Made by a program: the position numbers and the translations under genes. Of a stretch of DNA of 9,932 bases, positions 1-5,018 are shown piece after piece. Positions within the stretch are counted from its first letter, which is position 1. Each line of letters opens with the position of its first letter. Under the pieces are notes generated by a model. That model saw only the letters and a list, made by a program, of their open reading frames with translations, had not been told where the DNA came from and did no database searches. This DNA is from Cloacimonetes bacterium UBA4175 (GTDB lineage Bacteria; Cloacimonadota; Cloacimonadia; Cloacimonadales; Cloacimonadaceae): positions 15,598 to 25,529 of the forward strand of contig DFUX01000040.1 of assembly GCA_002379855.1 (NCBI GenBank), read 5' to 3'.

Positions 1-31
1 AAGAGGGGTTCGATTCCCCTAGGGGTCGCCA
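1..31 (+). tRNA. 3' end of a tRNA, cut by the window edge (possibly a tRNA-Glu)
   Basis: Only the T arm and acceptor 3' strand are present. Bases 4-8 (AGGGG) and 16-20 (CCCCT) form the T stem around the loop TTCGATT. Bases 21-27 (AGGGGTC) are the acceptor 3' strand, base 28 is a G discriminator, and CCA is encoded at 29-31. The 17-base T arm is identical to that of the complete tRNA-Glu just downstream, and the G discriminator is shared, so a second Glu isoacceptor is a reasonable guess. The anticodon lies outside the window; Asp is also possible. Confidence 0.85.
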
Positions 32-63
32 TACTGCTATTACAGAGTGATTTATTGCCAGCG

Positions 64-81
64 CAGACCGCTTGTGGTCTG
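64..81 (+). other. Small hairpin in the tRNA spacer
   Basis: CAGACC (64-69) and GGTCTG (76-81) form a perfect 6-bp stem with a 6-base loop, between the two tRNA genes. No run of T follows, so it is not a convincing intrinsic terminator. It may mark a processing site in a joint tRNA transcript. Confidence 0.35.
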
Positions 82-96
82 ATTCCCGTATAATGC

Positions 97-172
97 GTCC
101 CGTTCGTCTAGTGGCCTAGGACTCGTGATTCTCAGTCACGCAACAGGGGTTCGATTCCCCTACGGGATGCCA
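97..172 (+). tRNA. tRNA-Glu, anticodon CTC
   Basis: This is a complete 76-base cloverleaf. The acceptor stem pairs GTCCCGT (97-103) with ACGGGAT (162-168), including one G-T pair at the end. The anticodon stem is CGTGA (124-128) with TCACG (136-140), and the loop TTCTCAG puts the anticodon CTC at 131-133, which reads GAG codons. The T arm is AGGGG-TTCGATT-CCCCT at 145-161. The discriminator is G169 and CCA is encoded at 170-172. The D-arm start GTCTAGTGG and overall sequence closely follow bacterial tRNA-Glu. A run of nine T follows at once (173-181). The gene probably shares a transcript with the tRNA upstream and may read through into the peptidase gene. Confidence 0.97.
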
Positions 173-181
173 TTTTTTTTT
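173..181 (+). terminator. T9 tract after tRNA-Glu, possible weak terminator
   Basis: Nine T in a row directly follow the encoded CCA. The folded tRNA acceptor stem upstream could act as the terminator hairpin, but the stem is separated from the T run by the discriminator and CCA, so this is only a possible weak terminator or tRNA trailer. The peptidase gene begins within 45 bases and has no clear promoter of its own, which favours partial read-through. Confidence 0.3.
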
Positions 182-205
182 GTGTGAGATTTTTTACCAA
201 GAGGC

Positions 206-210
206 GAGGA
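206..210 (+). promoter_or_regulatory. Ribosome binding site that fixes the peptidase start
   Basis: GAGGA lies 6 bases before ATG 217. The farther-upstream GTG at 184 follows only T-rich sequence, and the later ATGs at 262, 277 and 295 have no well-spaced purine run. This makes ATG 217 the best start. Confidence 0.6.
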
Positions 211-216
211 TTCGGG

Positions 217-1203
217 ATGGCAGCCCCGCTGTTTTCCCGGGCAGTCCCCGCCAGCACAAGGATGTCCATTATTAAGATGAGCCGACAAGACCTGATGCCC
301 AACCTGGAGCCGGAACTGGTTCCCGAGCAGAGGATCAAGCTGAGCCTTGACTTTCGGGGCAGGAAGCGCAGCTTTTACCTGCCTGTATGGCTGTTGGTCC
401 TTCTGGCGGCTGCGGTAATCGTGATGCTGGCGCTGGTGGGTATTTATGGCTTCGGGGGAGGCAATGCGGCGGATGCCAGGCTGGTAAAGGAACTGCGGCA
501 GCAAAACAAATATCTTGGCTCACGCATCGCGGAGTATGAGATCGAGCTTGATTCCCTCGCCAGCCTGCTGGATTCCCTGGGCTTCGCCACTTCAGAGGAG
601 CAGGACTATCCTTATTACAGCGGAAGGGATGAGGAGGCCCGCAGCAAGCTGCGCGGAACCCCCGACCTGGCGAAACAGCTCAATTCCCTGGACCGCAAAC
701 TCTCCCAATTATGGGACAGATTGGGTGTGGAAGCGCCCTTTTCGACAGGTGAAGCTGAAGCGCGGGTGGTGGTGACCTCGGGCGACGGCATCCCCTCCAT
801 CTATCCGACCTTCGGCAGAATCTCCGACGGCTGGGGCATGCGCCTGCATCCCATCACCGGAGAACTGGAATTGCATCTGGGCATCGATATCGCCAACCAG
901 GTCGGCACACCCATCTATGCCACTGCTGACGGAGTGGTGGACGCGGTGGCGCACGAAGAGGGCCTGGGCAAGTTTATCCGCCTCAACCACGCCAAGGGCT
1001 ATCAAACTATCTACGGCCATCTGCTGAGCTTCCGGGTCAAACCCGCGGAGCAGGTGCGCAAGGGGCAGATCATCGCCCTGATGGGCAACACTGGACTTTC
1101 CACCGGGCCGCATCTCCACTATGGGGTGCGCAAAGGTGGACAACCCGTGAATCCGGCCAGCTATCTCAACCGGCTTGACGACCGGGCTTTCGCCACAAGA
1201 TGA
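217..1203 (+). CDS. Membrane-anchored M23 family (LytM-type) peptidoglycan metallopeptidase
   Basis: Predicted zinc endopeptidase that cuts peptide cross-links of the cell wall on the outer face of the inner membrane. With ATG 217 the protein has 328 residues: a basic N-terminal tail, one membrane segment at about 56-78, a helical and probably coiled-coil stretch at about 83-125 and 150-170, and a C-terminal M23 domain from about 195. The LytM zinc and catalytic residues are all present: H220 and D224 in HLGID, H268 in YGHL, H299 and H301 in HLHY. It should therefore be active, unlike EnvC- or NlpD-type activators that have lost ligands. The architecture fits cell-division or cell-shape M23 enzymes. 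The gene follows tRNA-Glu closely and overlaps the thiamine pyrophosphokinase gene by ATGA. The start is uncertain (GTG 184 is possible), but the domain assignment is firm. Confidence 0.9.
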   Translation: MAAPLFSRAVPASTRMSIIKMSRQDLMPNLEPELVPEQRIKLSLDFRGRKRSFYLPVWLLVLLAAAVIVMLALVGIYGFGGGNAADARLVKELRQQNKYLGSRIAEYEIELDSLASLLDSLGFATSEEQDYPYYSGRDEEARSKLRGTPDLAKQLNSLDRKLSQLWDRLGVEAPFSTGEAEARVVVTSGDGIPSIYPTFGRISDGWGMRLHPITGELELHLGIDIANQVGTPIYATADGVVDAVAHEEGLGKFIRLNHAKGYQTIYGHLLSFRVKPAEQVRKGQIIALMGNTGLSTGPHLHYGVRKGGQPVNPASYLNRLDDRAFATR

Positions 1204-1838
1204 ACCCGCGGCAGGCCTGGATCTTCACCCATCACGCTCCCCGGGAACTATTTTCCGGCTATGGCAGGCTTGATGCCGGCAGGGATCTGGTGGTGGCGGT
1301 GGATGGCGGCCTGGAGCGTGTTCACGGACTCGGTTTGCGGCCGGATGTGATAATCGGCGATTTTGACTCCCTTTCCCCGCAACTGCTTGCCCAATATCCT
1401 TCCTCTCTTGTGCAACGCCATCCGGCCCGCAAGGATGAGACCGACACCGAACTGGCCATTTTGTGGGCGCTGGAGCGGGGTGTTGCGGATATCACCATCT
1501 GCAACGATCTGGGTGGACGCTTCGACCACGCCCTGGCCCTGGTGCAAAACCTGCTGCTCATCCATGAACGCGGTGGAAGGGGTAGCATCGAGAGCGGGAC
1601 GCAGAGGCTGTTTCTGATCGCTGGCGAGGCGGAATTCTGCGGCCTGGCAGACTGCAACCTTTCCCTGCTGGCCGTCTGGAGCGAGGTGGAGTTTGCCTCT
1701 TCCCAGGGCCTGCAATATCCCCTGGCGGGCGTGCGCCTCTTTTGCAGCCATCCCCGCGGCATGAGCAACAGGATAGTGGCCTCCCCCGCCCGCGTAGCCG
1801 TTTCCCGTGGCCTGCCCCTGGCCATTGTCGGAGGATGA
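1200..1838 (+). CDS. Thiamine pyrophosphokinase
   Basis: Transfers pyrophosphate from ATP to thiamine to give thiamine diphosphate in the cytoplasm; it uses free (salvaged or imported) thiamine. The 212-residue length is normal for the family. Signature motifs occur in order: VDGG (34-37), GDFDS (53-57), KDETD (78-82) and GGRFDH (105-110), covering the Mg/ATP and catalytic acidic sites. The C-terminal thiamine-binding beta domain is visible in GLQYPL and GMSNR followed by a late conserved Gly-Leu-Pro stretch. ATG 1200 overlaps the peptidase stop as ATGA. There is no strong ribosome binding site, so translation is likely coupled. No thiamine riboswitch is seen upstream, and there are no other thiamine genes here. 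It is the last gene of its transcription unit, since about 700 bases of gene-free DNA follow. Confidence 0.92.
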   Translation: MNPRQAWIFTHHAPRELFSGYGRLDAGRDLVVAVDGGLERVHGLGLRPDVIIGDFDSLSPQLLAQYPSSLVQRHPARKDETDTELAILWALERGVADITICNDLGGRFDHALALVQNLLLIHERGGRGSIESGTQRLFLIAGEAEFCGLADCNLSLLAVWSEVEFASSQGLQYPLAGVRLFCSHPRGMSNRIVASPARVAVSRGLPLAIVGG

Positions 1839-1906
1839 TTTACCGTTTCACGGGGAAGGGGCGGCAGCTAATAAAGACTATTGCCCCAATGCCGGTGTTT
1901 GCTTCG

Positions 1907-1934
1907 GGCTGGCTGAACAGAGCCTTCTTGTTTT
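1907..1934 (+). terminator. Weak candidate terminator after the thiamine pyrophosphokinase gene
   Basis: GGCT (1911-1914) can pair with AGCC (1921-1924) around a 6-base loop, followed at once by the T-rich tail TTCTTGTTTT (1925-1934). The stem is only 4 bp, so this is a weak intrinsic terminator at best. It is the only hairpin-plus-T arrangement I see after the gene. Confidence 0.25.
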
Positions 1935-2014
1935 ACCGTAGTAATCCGTAAATCAGTCTAATCCGTCAATCCGTATAAGATTTGCATGCCAGGCATCATA
2001 CGGATGAAAACAAG
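1927..2014. repeat. 88-base imperfect inverted repeat
   Basis: CTTGTTTT (1927-1934) is the exact reverse complement of AAAACAAG (2007-2014). The pairing continues inward as CCGTA (1936-1940) with TACGG (1999-2003) across a small asymmetric loop, giving about 13 bp. Inside, ATCCGTAT (1969-1976) is an exact inverted match to ATACGGAT (1998-2005), so two alternative folds compete for the same right arm. ATGCC-A-GGCAT sits at 1986-1996. The element has no coding capacity and resembles a small structured intergenic repeat. Confidence 0.5.
1943..1974 (+). repeat. Four phased heptamers AATCCGT/AATCAGT
   Basis: AATCCGT occurs at 1943-1949, 1960-1966 and 1968-1974, with the variant AATCAGT at 1951-1957. 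The starts are 8, 9 and 8 bases apart. The array lies inside the loop of the 88-base inverted repeat. Confidence 0.6.
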
Positions 2015-2019
2015 CTCCG

Positions 2020-2040
2020 TTTCACCATTTCACTTTTCCA
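2020..2040 (+). repeat. Intergenic repeat copy, partner of 9893-9913
   Basis: The first 12 bases, TTTCACCATTTC, are identical to 9893-9904. Over the whole 21 bases, 18 positions match. The partner copy lies in the spacer after the TPR gene, so this is a dispersed intergenic repeat and not chance low complexity alone. Confidence 0.5.
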
Positions 2041-2061
2041 TTGCCATTTCCAAAAGACTGG

Positions 2062-2083
2062 ATCCCGGGTCGATGCCCGGGAT
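2062..2083. repeat. Perfect 8-bp hairpin element
   Basis: ATCCCGGG (2062-2069) and CCCGGGAT (2076-2083) pair perfectly around a 6-base loop TCGATG and are followed by GAC. This looks like the widespread class of short palindromic intergenic repeats that read GGATCCCG...CGGGATGAC. There is no T run, so it is unlikely to be a terminator. Confidence 0.55.
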
Positions 2084-2165
2084 GACACGGTATATAGACT
2101 GGGGGTATTTGTTTCGGGGCTGACGTCCTCCATCAACACGTCACCACGACACCACGTGATCATGT

Positions 2166-2242
2166 CACCTTTCCACCTTCAGATATCCTGCTGATCCTGT
2201 CGATCCTGTCATCCGCGTTCTATTCCCATTCCACCTTTCCAC
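2166..2242 (+). repeat. Two copies of CACCTTTCCAC flanking a tandem 9-mer
   Basis: The 11-mer CACCTTTCCAC occurs at 2166-2176 and 2232-2242. A degenerate version, CGCCTGTCCAC, is at 9904-9914. Between the two exact copies lies GATCCTGTC repeated head to tail at 2193-2201 and 2202-2210, with decayed neighbours on both sides (ATATCCTGCT and ATCCGCG). Confidence 0.55.
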
Positions 2243-2248
2243 GGCCTA

Positions 2249-2263
2249 ATCGTAGCACCTATA
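2249..2263 (+). repeat. Intergenic repeat core ATCGTAGCACCTATA, copy 1
   Basis: This 15-mer is identical to the last 15 bases of the window (9918-9932). The similarity extends upstream through about 20 more bases with a few mismatches and a 2-base gap. Downstream it runs on into an AT-rich TATTATG and a G-rich block. It marks a dispersed intergenic element. Confidence 0.65.
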
Positions 2264-2310
2264 TATTATGGGAGGGGATGGGCCTCATTTGCATTCCTTC
2301 CACAAACGGG

Positions 2311-2370
2311 GGTCTTCCTGGGGTCAACCTTATAATTTATAAGGATGACCTAAGGATGATAGGTTAACCT
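2311..2370. promoter_or_regulatory. Phased array of a 9-mer near GGTCAACCT: candidate operator
   Basis: Five related 9-mers occur: GGTCTTCCT (2311-2319) and GGTCAACCT (2322-2330) on the + strand, GGTCATCCT (2342-2350) and TATCATCCT (2353-2361) on the - strand, and GGTTAACCT (2362-2370) on the + strand. Starts are 11, 20, 11 and 9 bases apart, close to whole helical turns. Copies 2 and 3 form a 29-base near-palindrome (2322-2350) with 14-base arms, one mismatched pair and a single central T. The array ends about 100 bases before the -35 box of the xseB promoter. It looks like a binding array for a DNA-binding protein; which protein is unknown. Confidence 0.5.
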
Positions 2371-2396
2371 GTTGATGTCCAAAATGATAGCCATCA

Positions 2397-2418
2397 GGGA
2401 GGGGTGTCAGGGGAAGGG
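2397..2418 (+). promoter_or_regulatory. G-quadruplex motif upstream of the operon promoter
   Basis: Four G runs, GGG (2397-2399), GGGG (2401-2404), GGGG (2410-2413) and GGG (2416-2418), are separated by loops of 1, 5 and 2 bases. This satisfies the usual G3+N1-7 quadruplex pattern on the coding strand. It ends 54 bases before the -35 box. A related three-run block, GGGAGGGGATGGG, lies at 2270-2282. That the motif folds and regulates is inference. Confidence 0.45.
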
Positions 2419-2472
2419 CTTGGATGCGGCAGGTCTGTTCAAGGGTGTTCAGCACCTCTCTCCAAATATCGA

Positions 2473-2501
2473 TTGACAAGAATAATTCATTCATTTATAA
2501 G
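2473..2501 (+). promoter_or_regulatory. Sigma-70-type promoter of the nine-gene operon
   Basis: A perfect -35 box TTGACA (2473-2478), a 17-base spacer and a -10 box TATAAG (2496-2501, five of six consensus bases) stand about 35 bases before the xseB start. Transcription should begin near 2508, leaving a leader of about 30 bases that is too short for a riboswitch. It is the best promoter in the window. Confidence 0.75.
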
Positions 2502-2536
2502 GTATTATTTAATCATGTAGTTTGGGAGAACATCGA

Positions 2537-2773
2537 ATGAATGAGGAACTCAAGCCAGGCGAAATGACCTTTGAACAGGCACTTCTGGCACTGGAAGACA
2601 CGGTTGAGCGCTTGAACGAAAACCAGATGGACTTGGATAAGATGATCGTCCTTTATGAAGAGGGGCTTCACTATCTCAAGCTCTGTCAGGAAGAACTGGC
2701 CAAGGCCGAACTGAAGGTCAAGCTGCTGAACGAAAAGATGGGCATCATCCCGGGAGATGACGAAAATGGATAG
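2537..2773 (+). CDS. xseB: Exodeoxyribonuclease VII small subunit
   Basis: Small helical subunit of exonuclease VII, which with the large XseA subunit degrades single-stranded DNA in the cytoplasm. The 78-residue product matches the family in length and pattern: FEQALLALEDTVERL near the N terminus, then the acidic-hydrophobic stretch LDKMIVLYEEGL, LKLCQEEL and a C-terminal helix with AELKV. ATG 2537 is preceded at 6 bases by GGGAGAA (2524-2530), better than the in-frame TTG at 2522. The gene is first in the operon, just behind the promoter at 2473-2501. xseA is not in the window. In many bacteria xseB lies beside a prenyl diphosphate synthase gene, as here. Confidence 0.93.
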   Translation: MNEELKPGEMTFEQALLALEDTVERLNENQMDLDKMIVLYEEGLHYLKLCQEELAKAELKVKLLNEKMGIIPGDDENG

Positions 2774-3656
2774 GAAAGTCTTGCTGAAAAAGGACATGCG
2801 CGAGAAGCAGGAGCTGGTCAACATCATCATGGACCGCTTTTTGCCCCGCAAGGACGAGTATCCCAAAAGCCTGCACAAGGCCCTGCGTTACAGCGTTTTC
2901 GCGGGAGGAAAGAGGCTGCGCCCCTATCTCACCCTGATCACTTATGGCATGTACAAAAAAGATTTGGAGCCGATTTCGGCGGTGGCGGCAGCGATCGAGA
3001 TGCTGCACACTTTTTCCCTGATCCACGACGATATGCCGGACATGGACGACGACGAATACCGCCGGGGCAAAAAATCCTGCCACGCCCTCTTTGGGGAAGG
3101 CGCTGCCCTGCTGGCGGGGGATGCCCTGCTGGTGGGAGCTTTCGACCTGATCACCCGCGCGGAGATCAAGCCCTCCCACCGCCTCCAGTTCGTCCGCGAA
3201 TTGGCTCAGGAATGCGGCATCGAAGGCCTGATCGCCGGCCAAATGGTGGATATCGAATCCGAAGGCAAAAAAGTGGATAAAAAGACCATCAACTTCATCC
3301 ACGAAAACAAGACTGCCAAGCTGATCCGCATCTGCGTGCGTTTTGGCGCCATTGCCGGAGGCGCTCCGGCAGAGGAACTCAAGCTGATCGAGGAATACGG
3401 CTCCTGCGTTGGCATGGCTTTTCAGATCACCGACGACCTGCTGGATATCGAAGGCGACCCCAACGAACTGGGTAAAAGCGTGGGCAAGGACGAACACGTG
3501 CAGAAAGCCACCTATCCCGCCGTCTATGGGATCGCGGAATCACGCCGCAAAGCCCAGGAACTGATCACCCAGGCACGCGAGGCAATAAACAAACTGGGCG
3601 ACAAGGCTTTGATGCTGGATATTCTGGCTGAGCACCTCCTGAACCGTAAATCATGA
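2766..3656 (+). CDS. ispA: Polyprenyl (farnesyl/geranyl type) diphosphate synthase
   Basis: Condenses isopentenyl diphosphate with allylic diphosphates, supplying precursors for undecaprenyl carrier lipid and quinones. With ATG 2766 (GGGAG at 2752-2756, spacing 9) it has 296 residues; ATG 2757 sits right against that site and is less likely. Conserved features in order: GGKRLRPYL (47-55) for substrate binding, the first Asp-rich motif DDMPDMDDD with RRG (88-100), GDALL, GQMVDI, KTAKLI, and the second Asp-rich motif QITDDLLD (220-227) followed by GKSVGKDE. The two-residue expansion in the first motif and a Phe five residues before it are typical of bacterial farnesyl diphosphate synthases, so C15 is the likely product; C20 cannot be excluded. 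It overlaps xseB by 8 bases and dut by ATGA. Confidence 0.92.
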   Translation: MDRKVLLKKDMREKQELVNIIMDRFLPRKDEYPKSLHKALRYSVFAGGKRLRPYLTLITYGMYKKDLEPISAVAAAIEMLHTFSLIHDDMPDMDDDEYRRGKKSCHALFGEGAALLAGDALLVGAFDLITRAEIKPSHRLQFVRELAQECGIEGLIAGQMVDIESEGKKVDKKTINFIHENKTAKLIRICVRFGAIAGGAPAEELKLIEEYGSCVGMAFQITDDLLDIEGDPNELGKSVGKDEHVQKATYPAVYGIAESRRKAQELITQAREAINKLGDKALMLDILAEHLLNRKS

Positions 3657-4087
3657 AGATTGCCTATAAATTGCTCACTTCAACGGCCATCGCGCCGCAA
3701 AAAATGACCGAACACAGCTCCGGTTGGGATCTCAGCGCGGATCTGAAAGAAGCGGAGTTGCTGGAACCGGGGGAACGGGCTGCCATCCCCACAGGAATCG
3801 CGGTGGAGATACCACCCGGTTTTGAGGCTCAGATCAGGCCCCGCAGCGGGCTGGCTCTGAATCTGGGACTGGGCGTCCTGAACGCGCCCGGCACGATCGA
3901 CGCGGATTACCGCGGGGAGATCAAGGTCATCCTCTTCAACGCATCCCAAAAACCTCTGCTCATCCAGCCGGGCATGCGCATCGCGCAGATGGTCTTCTGC
4001 GCCCTGCCGCAGGTGCAGATGGAGGAGGTGGAAACCCTGGGGGCAAGCGTCAGGGCTGAAGGCGGATTTGGGCACACGGGCCATTGA
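3653..4087 (+). CDS. dut: dUTP diphosphatase (dUTPase), trimeric type
   Basis: Hydrolyses dUTP to dUMP and pyrophosphate, keeping uracil out of DNA and feeding dTMP synthesis. The 144-residue product has all five motifs of homotrimeric dUTPases: SSGWDLSA (22-29), RPRSGLAL (62-69), GTIDADYRGEI (80-90) with the catalytic Asp at 83, RIAQMVF (109-115), and RAEGGFGHTGH (134-144). The last motif is normally GGFGSTG; His replaces the usual Ser, while the uracil-stacking Phe and the Arg remain. The start overlaps the prenyltransferase stop as ATGA, indicating coupled translation. It ends 14 bases before nadA. Confidence 0.94.
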   Translation: MKIAYKLLTSTAIAPQKMTEHSSGWDLSADLKEAELLEPGERAAIPTGIAVEIPPGFEAQIRPRSGLALNLGLGVLNAPGTIDADYRGEIKVILFNASQKPLLIQPGMRIAQMVFCALPQVQMEEVETLGASVRAEGGFGHTGH

Positions 4088-4101
4088 ACACGGAGAATCT
4101 A

Positions 4102-5004
4102 ATGACGATTATTGAACAGATAAAAAAGCTGAAAAAGGAATTGAACGCCACTATCCTGGCGCATTTTTACCAGTCGGTCGCGGTCCAGGAAGTGGCCGAC
4201 TACAGCGGTGACTCCCTGGGACTGTCCATCAAGGCGCAAAAAAGCGACTCGGAACTGATAGTGTTTTGCGGGGTGCGCTTCATGGCGGAGACGGCGGCCA
4301 TGCTCAGCCCCCACGCCAAAGTGCTTCTCCCCGTGGAGGATGCCGGCTGCCCGATGGCGGATATGATCACCCCGGAGCAGTTGATCGAACTGAAGAAGCA
4401 TCATCCCGGCGCCGCCGTGGTCTGCTATGTCAACTCCAGCGCGGCAGTGAAAGCCGAAAGCGACATCTGCTGCACTTCCTCCAACGCGGTGGAGGTGCTG
4501 AAATCCCTTCCGGAGGAGCAGGAAATCATCTTTGTGCCGGATGTGAACCTGGGCACCTGGGCGGCGCGTCAGAGCGGCCGCAAGGTCATTGTCTGGAACG
4601 GTTTCTGCCCCATACACCAGTGGGGTTTCGAGCGCAGGCGTCTGGATAAGTTGATGGCGAAGCATCCCGGTTACACCGTGCTGGCGCATCCGGAATGTGA
4701 CGAAGACATCGTGGAAGTGGCTGACCACGTGCTCTGCACCAGCGCCATCTTGCGCTTTATCGAGGATAACGACGAGGTGATCGTGGCCACCGATCATGGC
4801 TTCACGGAATATGCCAGGCACCTCTGGCCGGAAAAGCAGATCATCTCCCTCAATTCCCGCGCCCGCTGCAAGAATATGCAGAAAACCACCCTGCACAGTG
4901 TCTTGGATGCCCTTGTGCAGCAACAGTATCTGGTGACCGTACCCCCGGAGATAGCCTCCCGGGCGGTTGGGTCTATCAACCGCATGCTGGAGGTCTCTCG
5001 CTGA
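4102..5004 (+). CDS. nadA: Quinolinate synthase
   Basis: Iron-sulfur enzyme that condenses iminoaspartate with dihydroxyacetone phosphate to quinolinate, a step of de novo NAD synthesis. The 300-residue form matches the short NadA type. The three [4Fe-4S] ligand cysteines are placed as expected: C83 in GCPMADM, C169 in NGFCPIHQ, and C256 in RARCKNM. Other family blocks are FCGVRFMAETA (55-65), YVNSSAAVKAESDICCTSSNA (109-129, substrate site) and HPECDEDIVE. ATG 4102 has GGAG 6 bases upstream (4092-4095); the TTG at 4084 overlapping dut is less likely. nadB and nadC are not in the window. Iminoaspartate could come from NadB or from an aspartate dehydrogenase encoded elsewhere. Confidence 0.96.
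   Translation: MTIIEQIKKLKKELNATILAHFYQSVAVQEVADYSGDSLGLSIKAQKSDSELIVFCGVRFMAETAAMLSPHAKVLLPVEDAGCPMADMITPEQLIELKKHHPGAAVVCYVNSSAAVKAESDICCTSSNAVEVLKSLPEEQEIIFVPDVNLGTWAARQSGRKVIVWNGFCPIHQWGFERRRLDKLMAKHPGYTVLAHPECDEDIVEVADHVLCTSAILRFIEDNDEVIVATDHGFTEYARHLWPEKQIISLNSRARCKNMQKTTLHSVLDALVQQQYLVTVPPEIASRAVGSINRMLEVSR
4989..4993 (+). promoter_or_regulatory. Strong ribosome binding site pointing to a CTG start
   Basis: GGAGG lies inside the end of nadA, 7 bases before CTG 5001-5003, which overlaps the nadA stop as CTGA. It is 25 bases from GTG 5019, too far to serve that codon well. Confidence 0.5.
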
Positions 5005-5018
5005 GCGATCTGACCCGG

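Larger units (their letters stand above)
1839..2536. other. Long gene-free spacer between the two operons
   Basis: I find no credible gene here. Short open frames at 1742-1951 and 1982-2194 lack ribosome binding sites and family features. The first part (about 1927-2263) is a mosaic of short direct and inverted repeats. The second part (about 2270-2536) carries a G-rich stretch, a phased 9-mer array, a G-quadruplex motif and the promoter of the downstream operon. Part of the first half recurs at the right edge of the window. The pieces are listed separately. Confidence 0.85.

Noticed and set aside
89..94. Perfect TATAAT between the two tRNA genes
   Set aside because: Transcription from this -10 would begin near 101, inside tRNA-Glu (which starts at 97), so it cannot make that tRNA. 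The fitting -35 region is also poor.
1742..2194. Two short + strand open frames (1742-1951 and 1982-2194) in or entering the spacer
   Set aside because: No ribosome binding sites; the first starts inside the thiamine pyrophosphokinase gene; both run through repeats and hairpins, and their composition is not protein-like.
1943..2210. Possible CRISPR array from the regularly spaced short repeats
   Set aside because: Units are only 7-9 bases with 0-2 base gaps, there are no spacers of usual length and no cas genes.
2473..2536. Riboswitch or attenuator leader before xseB
   Set aside because: The promoter leaves a leader of only about 30 bases, too short for a known riboswitch class.
2745..3497. 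250-codon open frame on the - strand opposite the prenyltransferase gene
   Set aside because: Shadow of the codon pattern of a gene with complete catalytic motifs; no recognisable protein features.
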